Shown piece by piece: positions 50,787 to 57,695 of a stretch of DNA of 58,739 nucleotides. How positions within the stretch are numbered: position 1 is the stretch's first letter; each line of letters begins with the position of its first letter. Under the pieces are notes generated by a model, which did no database searches, had not been told where the DNA came from, and saw only the letters and a program-made list of their open reading frames with translations. The DNA lies in assembly GCA_020848815.1 (NCBI GenBank), contig JADLHL010000179.1, forward strand, positions 1-58,739. Direction: 5' to 3'. This DNA comes from Chitinophagaceae bacterium. Its GTDB lineage: Bacteria > Bacteroidota > Bacteroidia > Chitinophagales > Chitinophagaceae. The position numbers and the translations under genes were made by a program.

Positions 50787-51378
50787 ACACGAACAAGCAC
50801 TGTATGATTACATGTGTGAGCCTGTCAATTTCAGCACCGCTTGTGAAGTAGCAGAGAAATTGCAGTGGGTAAAGCTAGAGCTCATCACTTCCTTTTGGAA
50901 TGAGCTGGAAGGCCTGTTGATGGAACGGTTGGCTACAGAACTGCCTGGTTGGAAGACCTATAAAGATGATAATATGTTTCAGAAGTATTCTAAGTTTGGA
51001 ATTTACAATCAAAGCTGGGACTTCGATAGCCCAGATGAAACTCCAATTTGGCTTTGCTTTGAAAGCATATCAGGAATGTACGGCAAGTTGTTTATTGGTT
51101 TCAGTATTGATGCAAACAATAAGCATTATGATTTAAAAGCAATCCATAAAGCTTTTGAAGGAACCAAGCTTCAAAAGCGTTTGACACACCACAACGACTG
51201 GTGGCTGTTTGGCAAGTATTTGAATCCCCATTTTGCAGATAATCAGACATTGATGCAAGTTCTGCCAGCAACGAGAGAGCCATTGATGCAGGAGCTGATG
51301 GGTATGATTATCACCCTTGCAAAAGAACTCGAAACGGAGGTAGACGTGTTGGCATTGCTAAGCCAAAGCAGGCTGTAA
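50779..51378 (+). CDS. Hypothetical partner of the PDDEXK_4 nuclease
   Basis: A 199-residue soluble protein of unknown function overlaps the nuclease gene by eight bases (ATGAATAA), so the two are translationally coupled and probably act together. N-terminal residues (EQALYDYMCEPVNFSTACEV) are helical; the middle (WDFDSPDETPIWLCFESISG and MYGKLFIGFSIDANNKHYDL) is strand-rich and Trp-rich, which may indicate nucleic acid or protein binding. Nothing catalytic is seen. It could be an inhibitor, specificity or sensor subunit, but this cannot be decided. Confidence 0.55.
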   Translation: MNKHEQALYDYMCEPVNFSTACEVAEKLQWVKLELITSFWNELEGLLMERLATELPGWKTYKDDNMFQKYSKFGIYNQSWDFDSPDETPIWLCFESISGMYGKLFIGFSIDANNKHYDLKAIHKAFEGTKLQKRLTHHNDWWLFGKYLNPHFADNQTLMQVLPATREPLMQELMGMIITLAKELETEVDVLALLSQSRL

Positions 51379-51490
51379 AAGAGGTGAGAAAGTTCATTTT
51401 GTAGCAGCATTGGCAAAAATGAAGTTTTGTTGCAAAATTGGAGCCTTGATAAGTGGTTGATTATTAATTCGATACAATTTTTGAGTATAA

Positions 51491-51538
51491 AATTCACCTA
51501 AAAGTGAAGCACACACACTAAATTCAGTTATAAGTGAA
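51491..51538 (+). promoter_or_regulatory. Twin operator-like dyads upstream of the toxin-like/XRE/SecB-like/HsdR operon
   Basis: Two 18-bp elements, AATTCACCTAAAAGTGAA (51491-51508) and AATTCAGTTATAAGTGAA (51521-51538), agree at 15 positions and each is a dyad of TTCAC/GTGAA type. Their centres are 30 bp apart (about three helical turns). A possible promoter (TTG, then AATTTTTG, before 51487) lies just upstream. The XRE protein of the operon is the obvious candidate ligand. The right dyad covers the GTG start codon of the first gene. Confidence 0.55.
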
Positions 51539-52064
51539 TACTTTCGAGCTCGAAATATGGGATGATGAAGGCGAGAAATGCACATTTTACACGGTGCGAA
51601 AAGAGGATGCTACCTTATCAGAAACCGATAAATTTTTTACCCGCTATGAAAACGATTCGCATGAATTCCATGAAAAGGCAAATGAATTACTGGTGCTTAT
51701 TCAGGAGGTAATAGGCGATACCTATGGAGCCACGGATGACTTTTTTGATAGATATGAAAATAAAGCACAGGCACTGCCTCCCATACCCAAAAAATCGATA
51801 GAGGAAATTGCTTTATTAGGCAAGGACTTCCCCCTTCGCCTCTATTGCCTGAGGCTGTCTGAATCTGTAGTTGTTTTATTCAACGGAGGCTTTAAAAATG
51901 AATTTACAGCACAACAAAGCAAAGATGTTTCATTTGATTTTCAGGAAGCACAGGTATTTGCACAGCGGATATTGCATGCTTTAGATGATGGCACTATTGA
52001 AGTGTCAGAGGAATTAAGAAACATAAAAGATTTTACTGGGGCAAACGATAAAATATTGATTTAA
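51534..52064 (+). CDS. Toxin-like protein, RelE/HigB-superfamily candidate
   Basis: This is a 176-residue protein starting at GTG (MNTFELEIWDDEGEK). It is not fully recognised. The region FPLRLYCLRLSESVVVLFNG, then GFKNEF, resembles the RelE-type core (a strand with an Arg, then hydrophobic strands and an FK turn) of HigB and Gp49-like toxins, and it is followed by a long helix (FDFQEAQVFAQRILHALDD). The N-terminal ~100 residues are acidic and helical and do not match the usual small toxin. It is 2 nt upstream of an XRE regulator, as expected for a toxin first, antitoxin second pair. Alternative: an acidic adaptor of unknown role. Confidence 0.45.
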   Translation: MNTFELEIWDDEGEKCTFYTVRKEDATLSETDKFFTRYENDSHEFHEKANELLVLIQEVIGDTYGATDDFFDRYENKAQALPPIPKKSIEEIALLGKDFPLRLYCLRLSESVVVLFNGGFKNEFTAQQSKDVSFDFQEAQVFAQRILHALDDGTIEVSEELRNIKDFTGANDKILI

Positions 52065-52066
52065 CT

Positions 52067-52474
52067 ATGAGAAGTGAAGTTGCCAAGCGGATGATGGCCA
52101 AGATGCCAGAAGAAACAAAAATCTTTGTCCGCAAGTATGCCGATTTGGTGGTACTCATCAACCAGTTGTTGAGGGAGCAGGGCATCAATCAAAAAGCACT
52201 TGCTGCAAAACTGGGAAAACAGCCTTCTGAAATTCATAAATGGCTGAGCGGAGAGCACAATTTTACATTGAAGTCGCTATGCAAATTGGAAGCAGAACTT
52301 GGACACGAACTTTTGGTAGTGCCCTCCAAGAAGACTGCTCAGCAATATGAAAAAGGGAAAAAAGTTGGGCATCTTACGGTTTATAGCAGTCCTATACACA
52401 GACAAGAATTGCCAGCTGTAGATACCTGGCACAGTGCTACACAAACCAAAAAACAACTAGCAAATGTCGGATAG
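52067..52474 (+). CDS. XRE-family regulator (HTH), antitoxin candidate
   Basis: This is a 135-residue protein. Residues about 22-80 form an XRE helix-turn-helix: NQLLREQGINQKALAAKLGK followed by PSEIHKWLSGEHNFTLKSLC and KLEAELGHELL. The basic tail of about 45 residues (from KKTAQQYEKGKKVG to SATQTKKQLANVG) extends beyond the HTH and could be the region bound by a chaperone. It starts 2 nt after the toxin-like gene and overlaps the SecB-like gene by 11 nt. It likely binds the twin dyads at 51491-51538. Confidence 0.75.
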   Translation: MRSEVAKRMMAKMPEETKIFVRKYADLVVLINQLLREQGINQKALAAKLGKQPSEIHKWLSGEHNFTLKSLCKLEAELGHELLVVPSKKTAQQYEKGKKVGHLTVYSSPIHRQELPAVDTWHSATQTKKQLANVG

Positions 52475-52922
52475 CAATCTCTTTCAGCCAGACAAGCTTT
52501 CTATCGTGGACTTCAGAATTCAGCAGGCTCAGATGGAGAACCCTGAAGCGTTTGAATTGTCGCAGGTAGTTGGTCACAAAGTTGGTAATGAGTTGAATGT
52601 TGGCTACAACCTGGAGCTTAAACTTGCAAAGGCCGATCTTGTTGTAAAAATACAATCTGATAGTGGAGGACATAATGCTGAAGAAGCGATGGCCAAGTTT
52701 CATTTTGTGTACATTTTTAAAGTGGAAAATTTGGACGAGCTCACCCGTGTTGATGGGGAAGGGGTGGAGATAGACGGACGGCTGGCCAATGCAATAGCGT
52801 CTGTAGCTTATTCTACTTCCCGAGGCGTACTGCTGACAAGGTTGCAGGGTACAGCCCTTCAAGATTTTGTTTTGCCTGTTATAGATCCGAACGAACTCCT
52901 TACCAACTTAGAGCACACATGA
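52464..52922 (+). CDS. SecB-like chaperone
   Basis: This is a 152-residue protein with the SecB fold pattern. The N-terminal strands are LSIVDFRIQQAQMENP; a central four-strand region is NVGYNLELKLAKADLVVKIQ and AKFHFVYIFKVENLDELTRV. A long C-terminal helix (GRLANAIASVAYSTSRGVLL) leads to TALQDFVLPVIDPNELL, which parallels the SecB end where a helix is followed by a Pro/Leu stretch. Genes of this SecB-like type occur next to HigB-HigA toxin-antitoxin genes as the chaperone of TAC systems. It overlaps both neighbours. Confidence 0.72.
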   Translation: MSDSNLFQPDKLSIVDFRIQQAQMENPEAFELSQVVGHKVGNELNVGYNLELKLAKADLVVKIQSDSGGHNAEEAMAKFHFVYIFKVENLDELTRVDGEGVEIDGRLANAIASVAYSTSRGVLLTRLQGTALQDFVLPVIDPNELLTNLEHT

Positions 52923-55900
52923 GTGGCGATTACACCGAAGACAAACTCATAGAACAAACAAGTATCCAGATTTTTCAGGAGCAACTGGGCTGGGATACCA
53001 TGAACGTGTATCAGGGAGAATCCTTTGGTCCTGATGGTACACTAGGGCGCAACAGCATGGCTGAAGTGATACTCAAAAGAGAGTTGCTGCAGGCGTTGGA
53101 AAGGATTAACCCTGCATTGCCCCTTCAAGCTTATGAAGCCGCTTATGAAACACTGGCAGAGTCTTTTGCCACCAAGCCATTGGCAGAAATCAACAGGGAG
53201 AAACACTACCTGCTGAAAGAAGGTGTACCTGTTACTTATAAAAATGATAAGGGGGAAATTATTCGCAATAAGAAGTTGCGGGTGTTTGACTTCGATAACC
53301 CTGCAGGCAGCAACAACCACTTTTTAGCTGTGCAGCAGTTTTGGGTAGAGGGGAAATCCAAACGCACTAAAAGACCAGATATCATTGGTTTTGTCAACGG
53401 CATTCCATTGGTGTTTATTGAGCTGAAAGCCCATCATCGTAAGATAAAAGTGGCTTATGAAGACAACTTGAAAGACTACAAGGCCACTATACCACACCTG
53501 TTTCACTGTAATGCATTTATTATTCTCAGCAATGGTCTTGATAGTAAGATAGGTGCAGTTACTTCCAAGTTTGAGCACTTCCACGATTGGAAGCGCATAG
53601 CAGAAGATGAGGAAGGTATTGTAAGCCTCGAAACCATTCTGAAAGGAACCTGCGACAAAAACCGTCTGCTGGATATTCTGGAAAACTTCATCCTGTTTGA
53701 TGATTCTATAGGCAGCATTATCAAACTGGTAGCACGTAACCATCAGTTCATTGGTGTCAATAAAGCTATCGACCATTTACGTGTACAGCAAAACAGATTA
53801 CAGCACGGCTTGATCGATAAGGAAGCTGCACAAAAGCTGGGTGTATTTTGGCATACCCAAGGTAGTGGCAAGAGTTATTCCATGGTTTTCCTTTGTCAGA
53901 AAATCAACAGAAAGCTGGGCGGCTCTTTCACATTCCTGCTGGTCACAGACAGGGTGGAGCTGGATAAGCAGATATATGGCACGTTTGCAGGAGTAGGTGC
54001 TACCAACAACAAGAAAGCAAGGGCTACCAGTGGCGATGCACTCAAAGAGCTGCTGAAAACAGATGAGAAATACATTTTCACCCTCATCCACAAGTTCAAT
54101 TTCGATGAGGTGATTACCGACAGAGATAACATCATTGTCATCAGTGATGAAGCCCACCGTACACAAGGTGGTACATTGGCCATGAACCTGCGTAAAGCCT
54201 TACCCAACGCATCATTCATGGGTTTTACAGGTACACCATTATTCAAAGATGATGAACTCACCCGCAGGATATTTGGTGATTACGTATCTGTGTATGATTT
54301 CAAAAGATCGGTGGAAGACGGTGCTACAGTACCCTTGTATTATGAAAACAGGGGCGAAAAACTGAAGCTCGACAATCCTGTCATCAACGATGAAATTAGA
54401 ACGGCCATTGAAGCTGTAGACCTCGACCCCAATCAGGAGGAAAAGCTCAAAAAACTATTTGCCAAGGACTATCCCGTACTTACAGCAGAAAAGCGACTAA
54501 GGTCAATTGCAAAAGATGTAGTACAGCACTTTCTGGGCAGAGGATACAAGGGCAAGGGCATGTTTGTAGCCATGGATAAAGTGACAGCGGTTCGGATGTT
54601 TAACTACATCACCGAAGAATGGCAGTTGTACCTGCAGCAATGGCGCAAGGATATTGATAAACTGACCGACCAACAGGAAGCCATTCAACAGGAGAAAGAT
54701 TTCCAATGGGCAAAGGATACTGAGATTGCGGTGGTGGTTAGTCATGAGCAAAACGAGATTGAGAAATTTGAAGCCTGGGGGCTGGACATAGAGCCTCACC
54801 GTGAAAAAATCAATACCCGTGACCTCGAAACGGAATTCAAGGATGAAGAGCATCCATTCAGGTTGGCTATCGTATGTGCTATGTGGATTACAGGCTTTGA
54901 TGTGCCTAGTCTCAGTACAATGTATATAGACAAACCATTGAAAAGCCATACCCTGATGCAGGCAATCGCAAGAGCCAACAGGGTGCATGAAGGAAAGAAC
55001 AATGGTCTGATTGTAGATTACATTGAAACCTACAAAGCTTTACTGCAAGCATTGGCCATCTATGCCATTGGCGGTAATAAATCAACTGGAGAAGATGGGC
55101 AGGAAGTACCTGTAAAGCCATTGCAGGAATTAATCAATGACCTTGATGAATCGATTGCAGCCATAGAATCGTTTTTGGAAGATGAGCTATCATTTACGCT
55201 GCAAACCCTTATTAAGGCAGAGGGTACCTATAAAATCAAAGCAATACAAAACGGGGTAGAGGCTGTATGCACCAATGACGAAACCAGAAACAAATTTGGT
55301 GTACTGGCAAGGGAAGTGTTTAAGAAATTCAAGGCCCTAATGCCCGATGCGGCTATTTACCAGTTCAAAGCTCAGCGTGATGCCATCAATGCTATTTATG
55401 ATGCAACAGCTGAAGAGGTAGAGGGTTCTGATATCAGTAGCATTATCCGACAGGTACAGCAGGTCATCGACAATTCGATTGAGATCCTGAATATTGCTGC
55501 GGAACCCAATGAACTCTATGGTCAGAAGGTAGACATCAGCAGCCTCAACTTTGAAGAAATTGAGAAGGAATTTCTGAAGCTGGAGCGCAAAAACACCTTG
55601 GTTCAATCTGTAAAAGACAAGATTGAAAAAAGCTTGAAACGTATGCTGGAGCAGAATCCGCTGCGCATTGATTACTATGAGAAGTACGAAGAAATTATTG
55701 AGCTATACAACAAGGGTAAGGAGTACGCTACGGTGTATGAAATATTCCAAAAGCTGAAAGACCTGTATGGTCAAATGACAGCAGAACAGCGAAGGGCACA
55801 GGTAGAAGAGCTGACCGAGGATGAGCTGGCTGTGTTTGACATGCTGGGCAGAGAGAAAAAGATTTCTGACAATGACAAAGCAGCAGTGAAGGATACTGCA

Positions 55901-56110
55901 AAAAAGTTACTGGAACGGTTGCAGGTAAATGAGTTTACTGTAGAACGCTGGGCAGAAAAAACACAAACAGCAGCAGCAGTACGCAAGGTGATTAATGATT
56001 ACCTGTTTGCGAGTTTGCCTTATCCTACCTATGAGGATAAGGACATCTCTCAAAAGACAGATGTGCTCTTCCATTTCTTCAGGCAGCGGTATGGGGGATG
56101 GGCAGCCTAG
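52919..56110 (+). CDS. hsdR: Type I restriction endonuclease subunit HsdR
   Basis: This is a 1063-residue motor and nuclease subunit. The nuclease domain has KRPDIIGFVNGIPLVFIELK (residues 151-170; PD...ExK). The translocase motifs are HTQGSGKSYSM (312-322, Walker A), VTDRVELDKQI, ISDEAHRTQGG (408-418, DEAH), GFTGTPLF, AMWITGFDVPSLSTMYIDKP, and LMQAIARANRVHEGKNNG (motif VI). The C-terminal helical domain is complete. HsdR normally works with HsdM and HsdS; neither is in the island. The ATG overlaps the SecB-like stop by four bases. Its operon partners suggest that it is kept under control by the regulator and chaperone. Confidence 0.93.
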   Translation: MSGDYTEDKLIEQTSIQIFQEQLGWDTMNVYQGESFGPDGTLGRNSMAEVILKRELLQALERINPALPLQAYEAAYETLAESFATKPLAEINREKHYLLKEGVPVTYKNDKGEIIRNKKLRVFDFDNPAGSNNHFLAVQQFWVEGKSKRTKRPDIIGFVNGIPLVFIELKAHHRKIKVAYEDNLKDYKATIPHLFHCNAFIILSNGLDSKIGAVTSKFEHFHDWKRIAEDEEGIVSLETILKGTCDKNRLLDILENFILFDDSIGSIIKLVARNHQFIGVNKAIDHLRVQQNRLQHGLIDKEAAQKLGVFWHTQGSGKSYSMVFLCQKINRKLGGSFTFLLVTDRVELDKQIYGTFAGVGATNNKKARATSGDALKELLKTDEKYIFTLIHKFNFDEVITDRDNIIVISDEAHRTQGGTLAMNLRKALPNASFMGFTGTPLFKDDELTRRIFGDYVSVYDFKRSVEDGATVPLYYENRGEKLKLDNPVINDEIRTAIEAVDLDPNQEEKLKKLFAKDYPVLTAEKRLRSIAKDVVQHFLGRGYKGKGMFVAMDKVTAVRMFNYITEEWQLYLQQWRKDIDKLTDQQEAIQQEKDFQWAKDTEIAVVVSHEQNEIEKFEAWGLDIEPHREKINTRDLETEFKDEEHPFRLAIVCAMWITGFDVPSLSTMYIDKPLKSHTLMQAIARANRVHEGKNNGLIVDYIETYKALLQALAIYAIGGNKSTGEDGQEVPVKPLQELINDLDESIAAIESFLEDELSFTLQTLIKAEGTYKIKAIQNGVEAVCTNDETRNKFGVLAREVFKKFKALMPDAAIYQFKAQRDAINAIYDATAEEVEGSDISSIIRQVQQVIDNSIEILNIAAEPNELYGQKVDISSLNFEEIEKEFLKLERKNTLVQSVKDKIEKSLKRMLEQNPLRIDYYEKYEEIIELYNKGKEYATVYEIFQKLKDLYGQMTAEQRRAQVEELTEDELAVFDMLGREKKISDNDKAAVKDTAKKLLERLQVNEFTVERWAEKTQTAAAVRKVINDYLFASLPYPTYEDKDISQKTDVLFHFFRQRYGGWAA

Positions 56111-56305
56111 GTGTTTATCAATGCCTGCTGGTTGAGAATGTAAAACAAGAAAGAGCAGAGGAGGGCACTTCCTTTTCCTTCAAATCAAGACAATTCAATA
56201 ATTTCAATTTTAAACCAAATTATGGGTCAGGTTTGGGACAGATTTCTCTCAAAAAGCAACCTGAATTAGTATAAGTTCTTGCAATTCAATGAGTTATTAG
56301 CTGGT

Positions 56306-56400
56306 GCGCACCTGGTTTGGGACCAGGGGGTCGCAGGTTCGAATCCTGTCTTCCCGACAAAGAGGAGTGATGAGCGAAAGCCATCACTCTTTTTTTATGC
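56306..56400 (+). repeat. Perfect 95-bp copy of the tRNA-Pro 3' part and its terminator (copy B)
   Basis: It is identical to 48021-48115, from GCGCACCTGG in the D-arm end through the anticodon and T arms to the terminator and ATGC. Its 5' flank (56303 upstream) is not tRNA sequence, so it cannot make a tRNA. The last ATG of the copy is the start codon of the GIY-YIG gene. Confidence 0.95.
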
Positions 56401-56639
56401 TCCATTTTGTTTACATCATTCAAAGTTTAAAACATCATCGCTACTACTGTGGTGCATCTGCAGATGTGGAGACAAGGCTAGAAAAGCATAATGCTAAAGC
56501 CACAACCAGTACTAGAAATGGTGTACCATGGGTACTGGTACGCATCGTAGAGTGTGCCACAAAGCAAGAGGCATTGCAGTTGGAAATAATTATCAAAAAG
56601 AGGGGTATTGGCAGATGGATAGCTGAACATCCCGAGTAG
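56397..56639 (+). CDS. GIY-YIG nuclease domain protein
   Basis: This is an 80-residue single-domain GIY-YIG endonuclease of the UvrC-N-terminal type. The motif strands are FVYIIQSLKHHRYYCGASAD (variants VYI and YYCG for GIY and YIG), then VETRLEKHN with the catalytic Arg, and ALQLEIIIKKRGIGRWI with the conserved Glu. The ATG at 56397 lies within the end of copy B's terminator T-run; a 31-residue upstream in-frame stretch is only translated tRNA and is excluded. It has no other gene in its unit and is enclosed by copies B and C. Confidence 0.8.
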   Translation: MLHFVYIIQSLKHHRYYCGASADVETRLEKHNAKATTSTRNGVPWVLVRIVECATKQEALQLEIIIKKRGIGRWIAEHPE

Positions 56640-56644
56640 TGCAT

Positions 56645-56684
56645 CCCGCTTTAGGGCGGGAGGGTCGCCACGCTAGAAGCGTGG
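56645..56684 (+). repeat. Two hairpins before copy C, the second mimicking the tRNA T arm
   Basis: Hairpin 1 is CCCGC/GCGGG (56645-56660). Hairpin 2 is CCACGC-TAGAA-GCGTGG (56668-56684), set in GGGTCG...TCTTCCCGAC, the same frame that encloses the T arm in tRNA-Pro. The T arm sequence is replaced while the flanks are kept. Confidence 0.7.
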
Positions 56685-56740
56685 TCTTCCCGACAAAGAG
56701 GAGTGATGAGCGAAAGCCATCACTCTTTTTTTATGCCTTC
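56684..56740 (+). repeat. 57-bp copy of tRNA-Pro acceptor strand and terminator (copy C)
   Basis: It is identical to 48063-48119: GTCTTCCCGAC, the terminator stem-loop with GAAA tetraloop, seven T, and ATGCCTTC. It shares four more 3' bases with the true locus than copy B does, so copy C probably carries the original downstream junction. Confidence 0.93.
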
Positions 56741-56766
56741 GCCCCGCATTCCTTTACCTTGCTTTT

Positions 56767-57693
56767 ATGCAAATATTTCGTTTTAAGATGTGGGTTTGCT
56801 TAGTAGTTGCACTTGCAAACCTGCCTACTCAGGCACAAATTTCAGTGCGGGTATTGGGCATAGCGCAGGATGCCGGCTTTCCGCAGGCTGGTTGCAACAA
56901 AGCCTGCTGCCAGCAATTTTATGCGGGCCAATTGCCAGCTGCGCATCCGGTATCGTTGGCCATTGTAGATAGCAGTGCTCATCAGTATTGGTTGGTGGAA
57001 GCAACAGCTAATTTGCCACAGCAATTACATGCTTTGGGTGGGGCCGGAACTTCATTACAAATGCCCGCTGGTATTTTTCTTACGCATGCCCACATGGGCC
57101 ACTATGCAGGTTTGTTGCAGTTGGGGCGGGAAGCGATGAACGCCCAACAAATGCCTGTGTATGCCATGCCCCGAATGCAGGATTTTTTAACGCACAATGG
57201 CCCATGGAGCCAACTGCTGCAATTGCAAAACATTGTGCTCAAACCATTGCAGCATCAGCAACAAGTAAAGCTTACGAATCAGTTGACCATTGAGCCGTTG
57301 CTGGTACCACATCGTGATGAATTTTCTGAAACAGTGGGTTATCTTTTGCATGGCACAAACAAGAAACTGCTGTTCATTCCTGATATTGATAAATGGGAAA
57401 AATGGAATAGCTCCATTGATAGCCTGATACAAACCGTGGATTACGCTTTGCTCGATGCCACTTTTTTTGATGCCACAGAATTGCCGGGGCGCAACATGCA
57501 GGAAATTCCACATCCTTTTGTAGTAGAAAGTATGCAGCGCTTTGCTGCCTTACCGGCACAGGAAAAATCGAAAATTATTTTCGTGCATTTCAATCATACC
57601 AACCCCTTGTTGCAGCCCAATAGTGCCGCTACAAAAAAAGTATTGCAAGCCGGGTTTAAGATTGCAACTGAAGGCATGCAACTGAAACTCTGA
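56767..57693 (+). CDS. Secreted MBL-fold metallo-hydrolase, PqqB-like
   Basis: This is a 308-residue exported protein. Residues 1-24 are a signal peptide (VCLVVALANLPTQAQ). It continues VRVLGIAQDAGFPQAGCNKA, the PqqB-type N-terminus with a CxxxC pair, then the metal site ADIFLTHAHMGHYAGL-like segment at about 104-116 (HAHMGH; the Asp of HxHxDH is missing). Later motifs are VPHRDEFSETVGYLLHG, LFIPDIDKWEKW, LLDATFFD, and FVHFNHTNPLL. No other pqq gene is near, so PQQ synthesis is not indicated; a hydrolase of unknown substrate is safer. It is the first gene outside the island. Confidence 0.8.
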   Translation: MQIFRFKMWVCLVVALANLPTQAQISVRVLGIAQDAGFPQAGCNKACCQQFYAGQLPAAHPVSLAIVDSSAHQYWLVEATANLPQQLHALGGAGTSLQMPAGIFLTHAHMGHYAGLLQLGREAMNAQQMPVYAMPRMQDFLTHNGPWSQLLQLQNIVLKPLQHQQQVKLTNQLTIEPLLVPHRDEFSETVGYLLHGTNKKLLFIPDIDKWEKWNSSIDSLIQTVDYALLDATFFDATELPGRNMQEIPHPFVVESMQRFAALPAQEKSKIIFVHFNHTNPLLQPNSAATKKVLQAGFKIATEGMQLKL

Positions 57694-57695
57694 AA

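Larger units (their letters stand above)
48021..56400. mobile_element. Accessory island inserted at tRNA-Pro, bounded by 95-bp direct repeats
   Basis: The 95 bp at 48021-48115 (3' part of tRNA-Pro plus terminator) recur exactly at 56306-56400. The 8.2 kb between hold only accessory genes: a KTSC lipoprotein, nucleases, an XRE/SecB-like set and HsdR. The left portion (48.1-49.3 kb) looks more AT-rich than its surroundings by eye. No integrase, transposase or relaxase gene is visible, so movement would depend on a protein encoded elsewhere or on decay of the original one. The full tRNA is kept at the left end only. Confidence 0.7.
56306..56740 (+). mobile_element. Candidate minimal GIY-YIG mobile cassette at a tRNA 3' end
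   Basis: Copy B (56306-56400) and copy C (56684-56740) flank a lone GIY-YIG gene and a double hairpin. The arrangement tRNA end/terminator - nuclease - hairpins - tRNA end/terminator looks like a small self-contained unit that duplicates its target. The nuclease could cut the intact tRNA gene site. Mobility is inferred, not shown. Confidence 0.55.

Noticed and set aside
48120..56300. HsdM and HsdS genes for a full type I system
   Set aside because: No frame in the island shows the methylase motifs or paired target-recognition domains; HsdR appears to stand alone here.
56306..56380. A second functional tRNA-Pro gene
   Set aside because: The 5' acceptor strand and D arm are missing, so no tRNA can form.
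56279..56396. Protein-coding extension upstream of the GIY-YIG ATG (reads like GTRGSQVRILSSR)
   Set aside because: It is a translation of the copied tRNA-Pro sequence and terminator, not protein.
48120..56740. Integrase or transposase gene in the island
   Set aside because: No frame shows a tyrosine or serine recombinase or DDE pattern.
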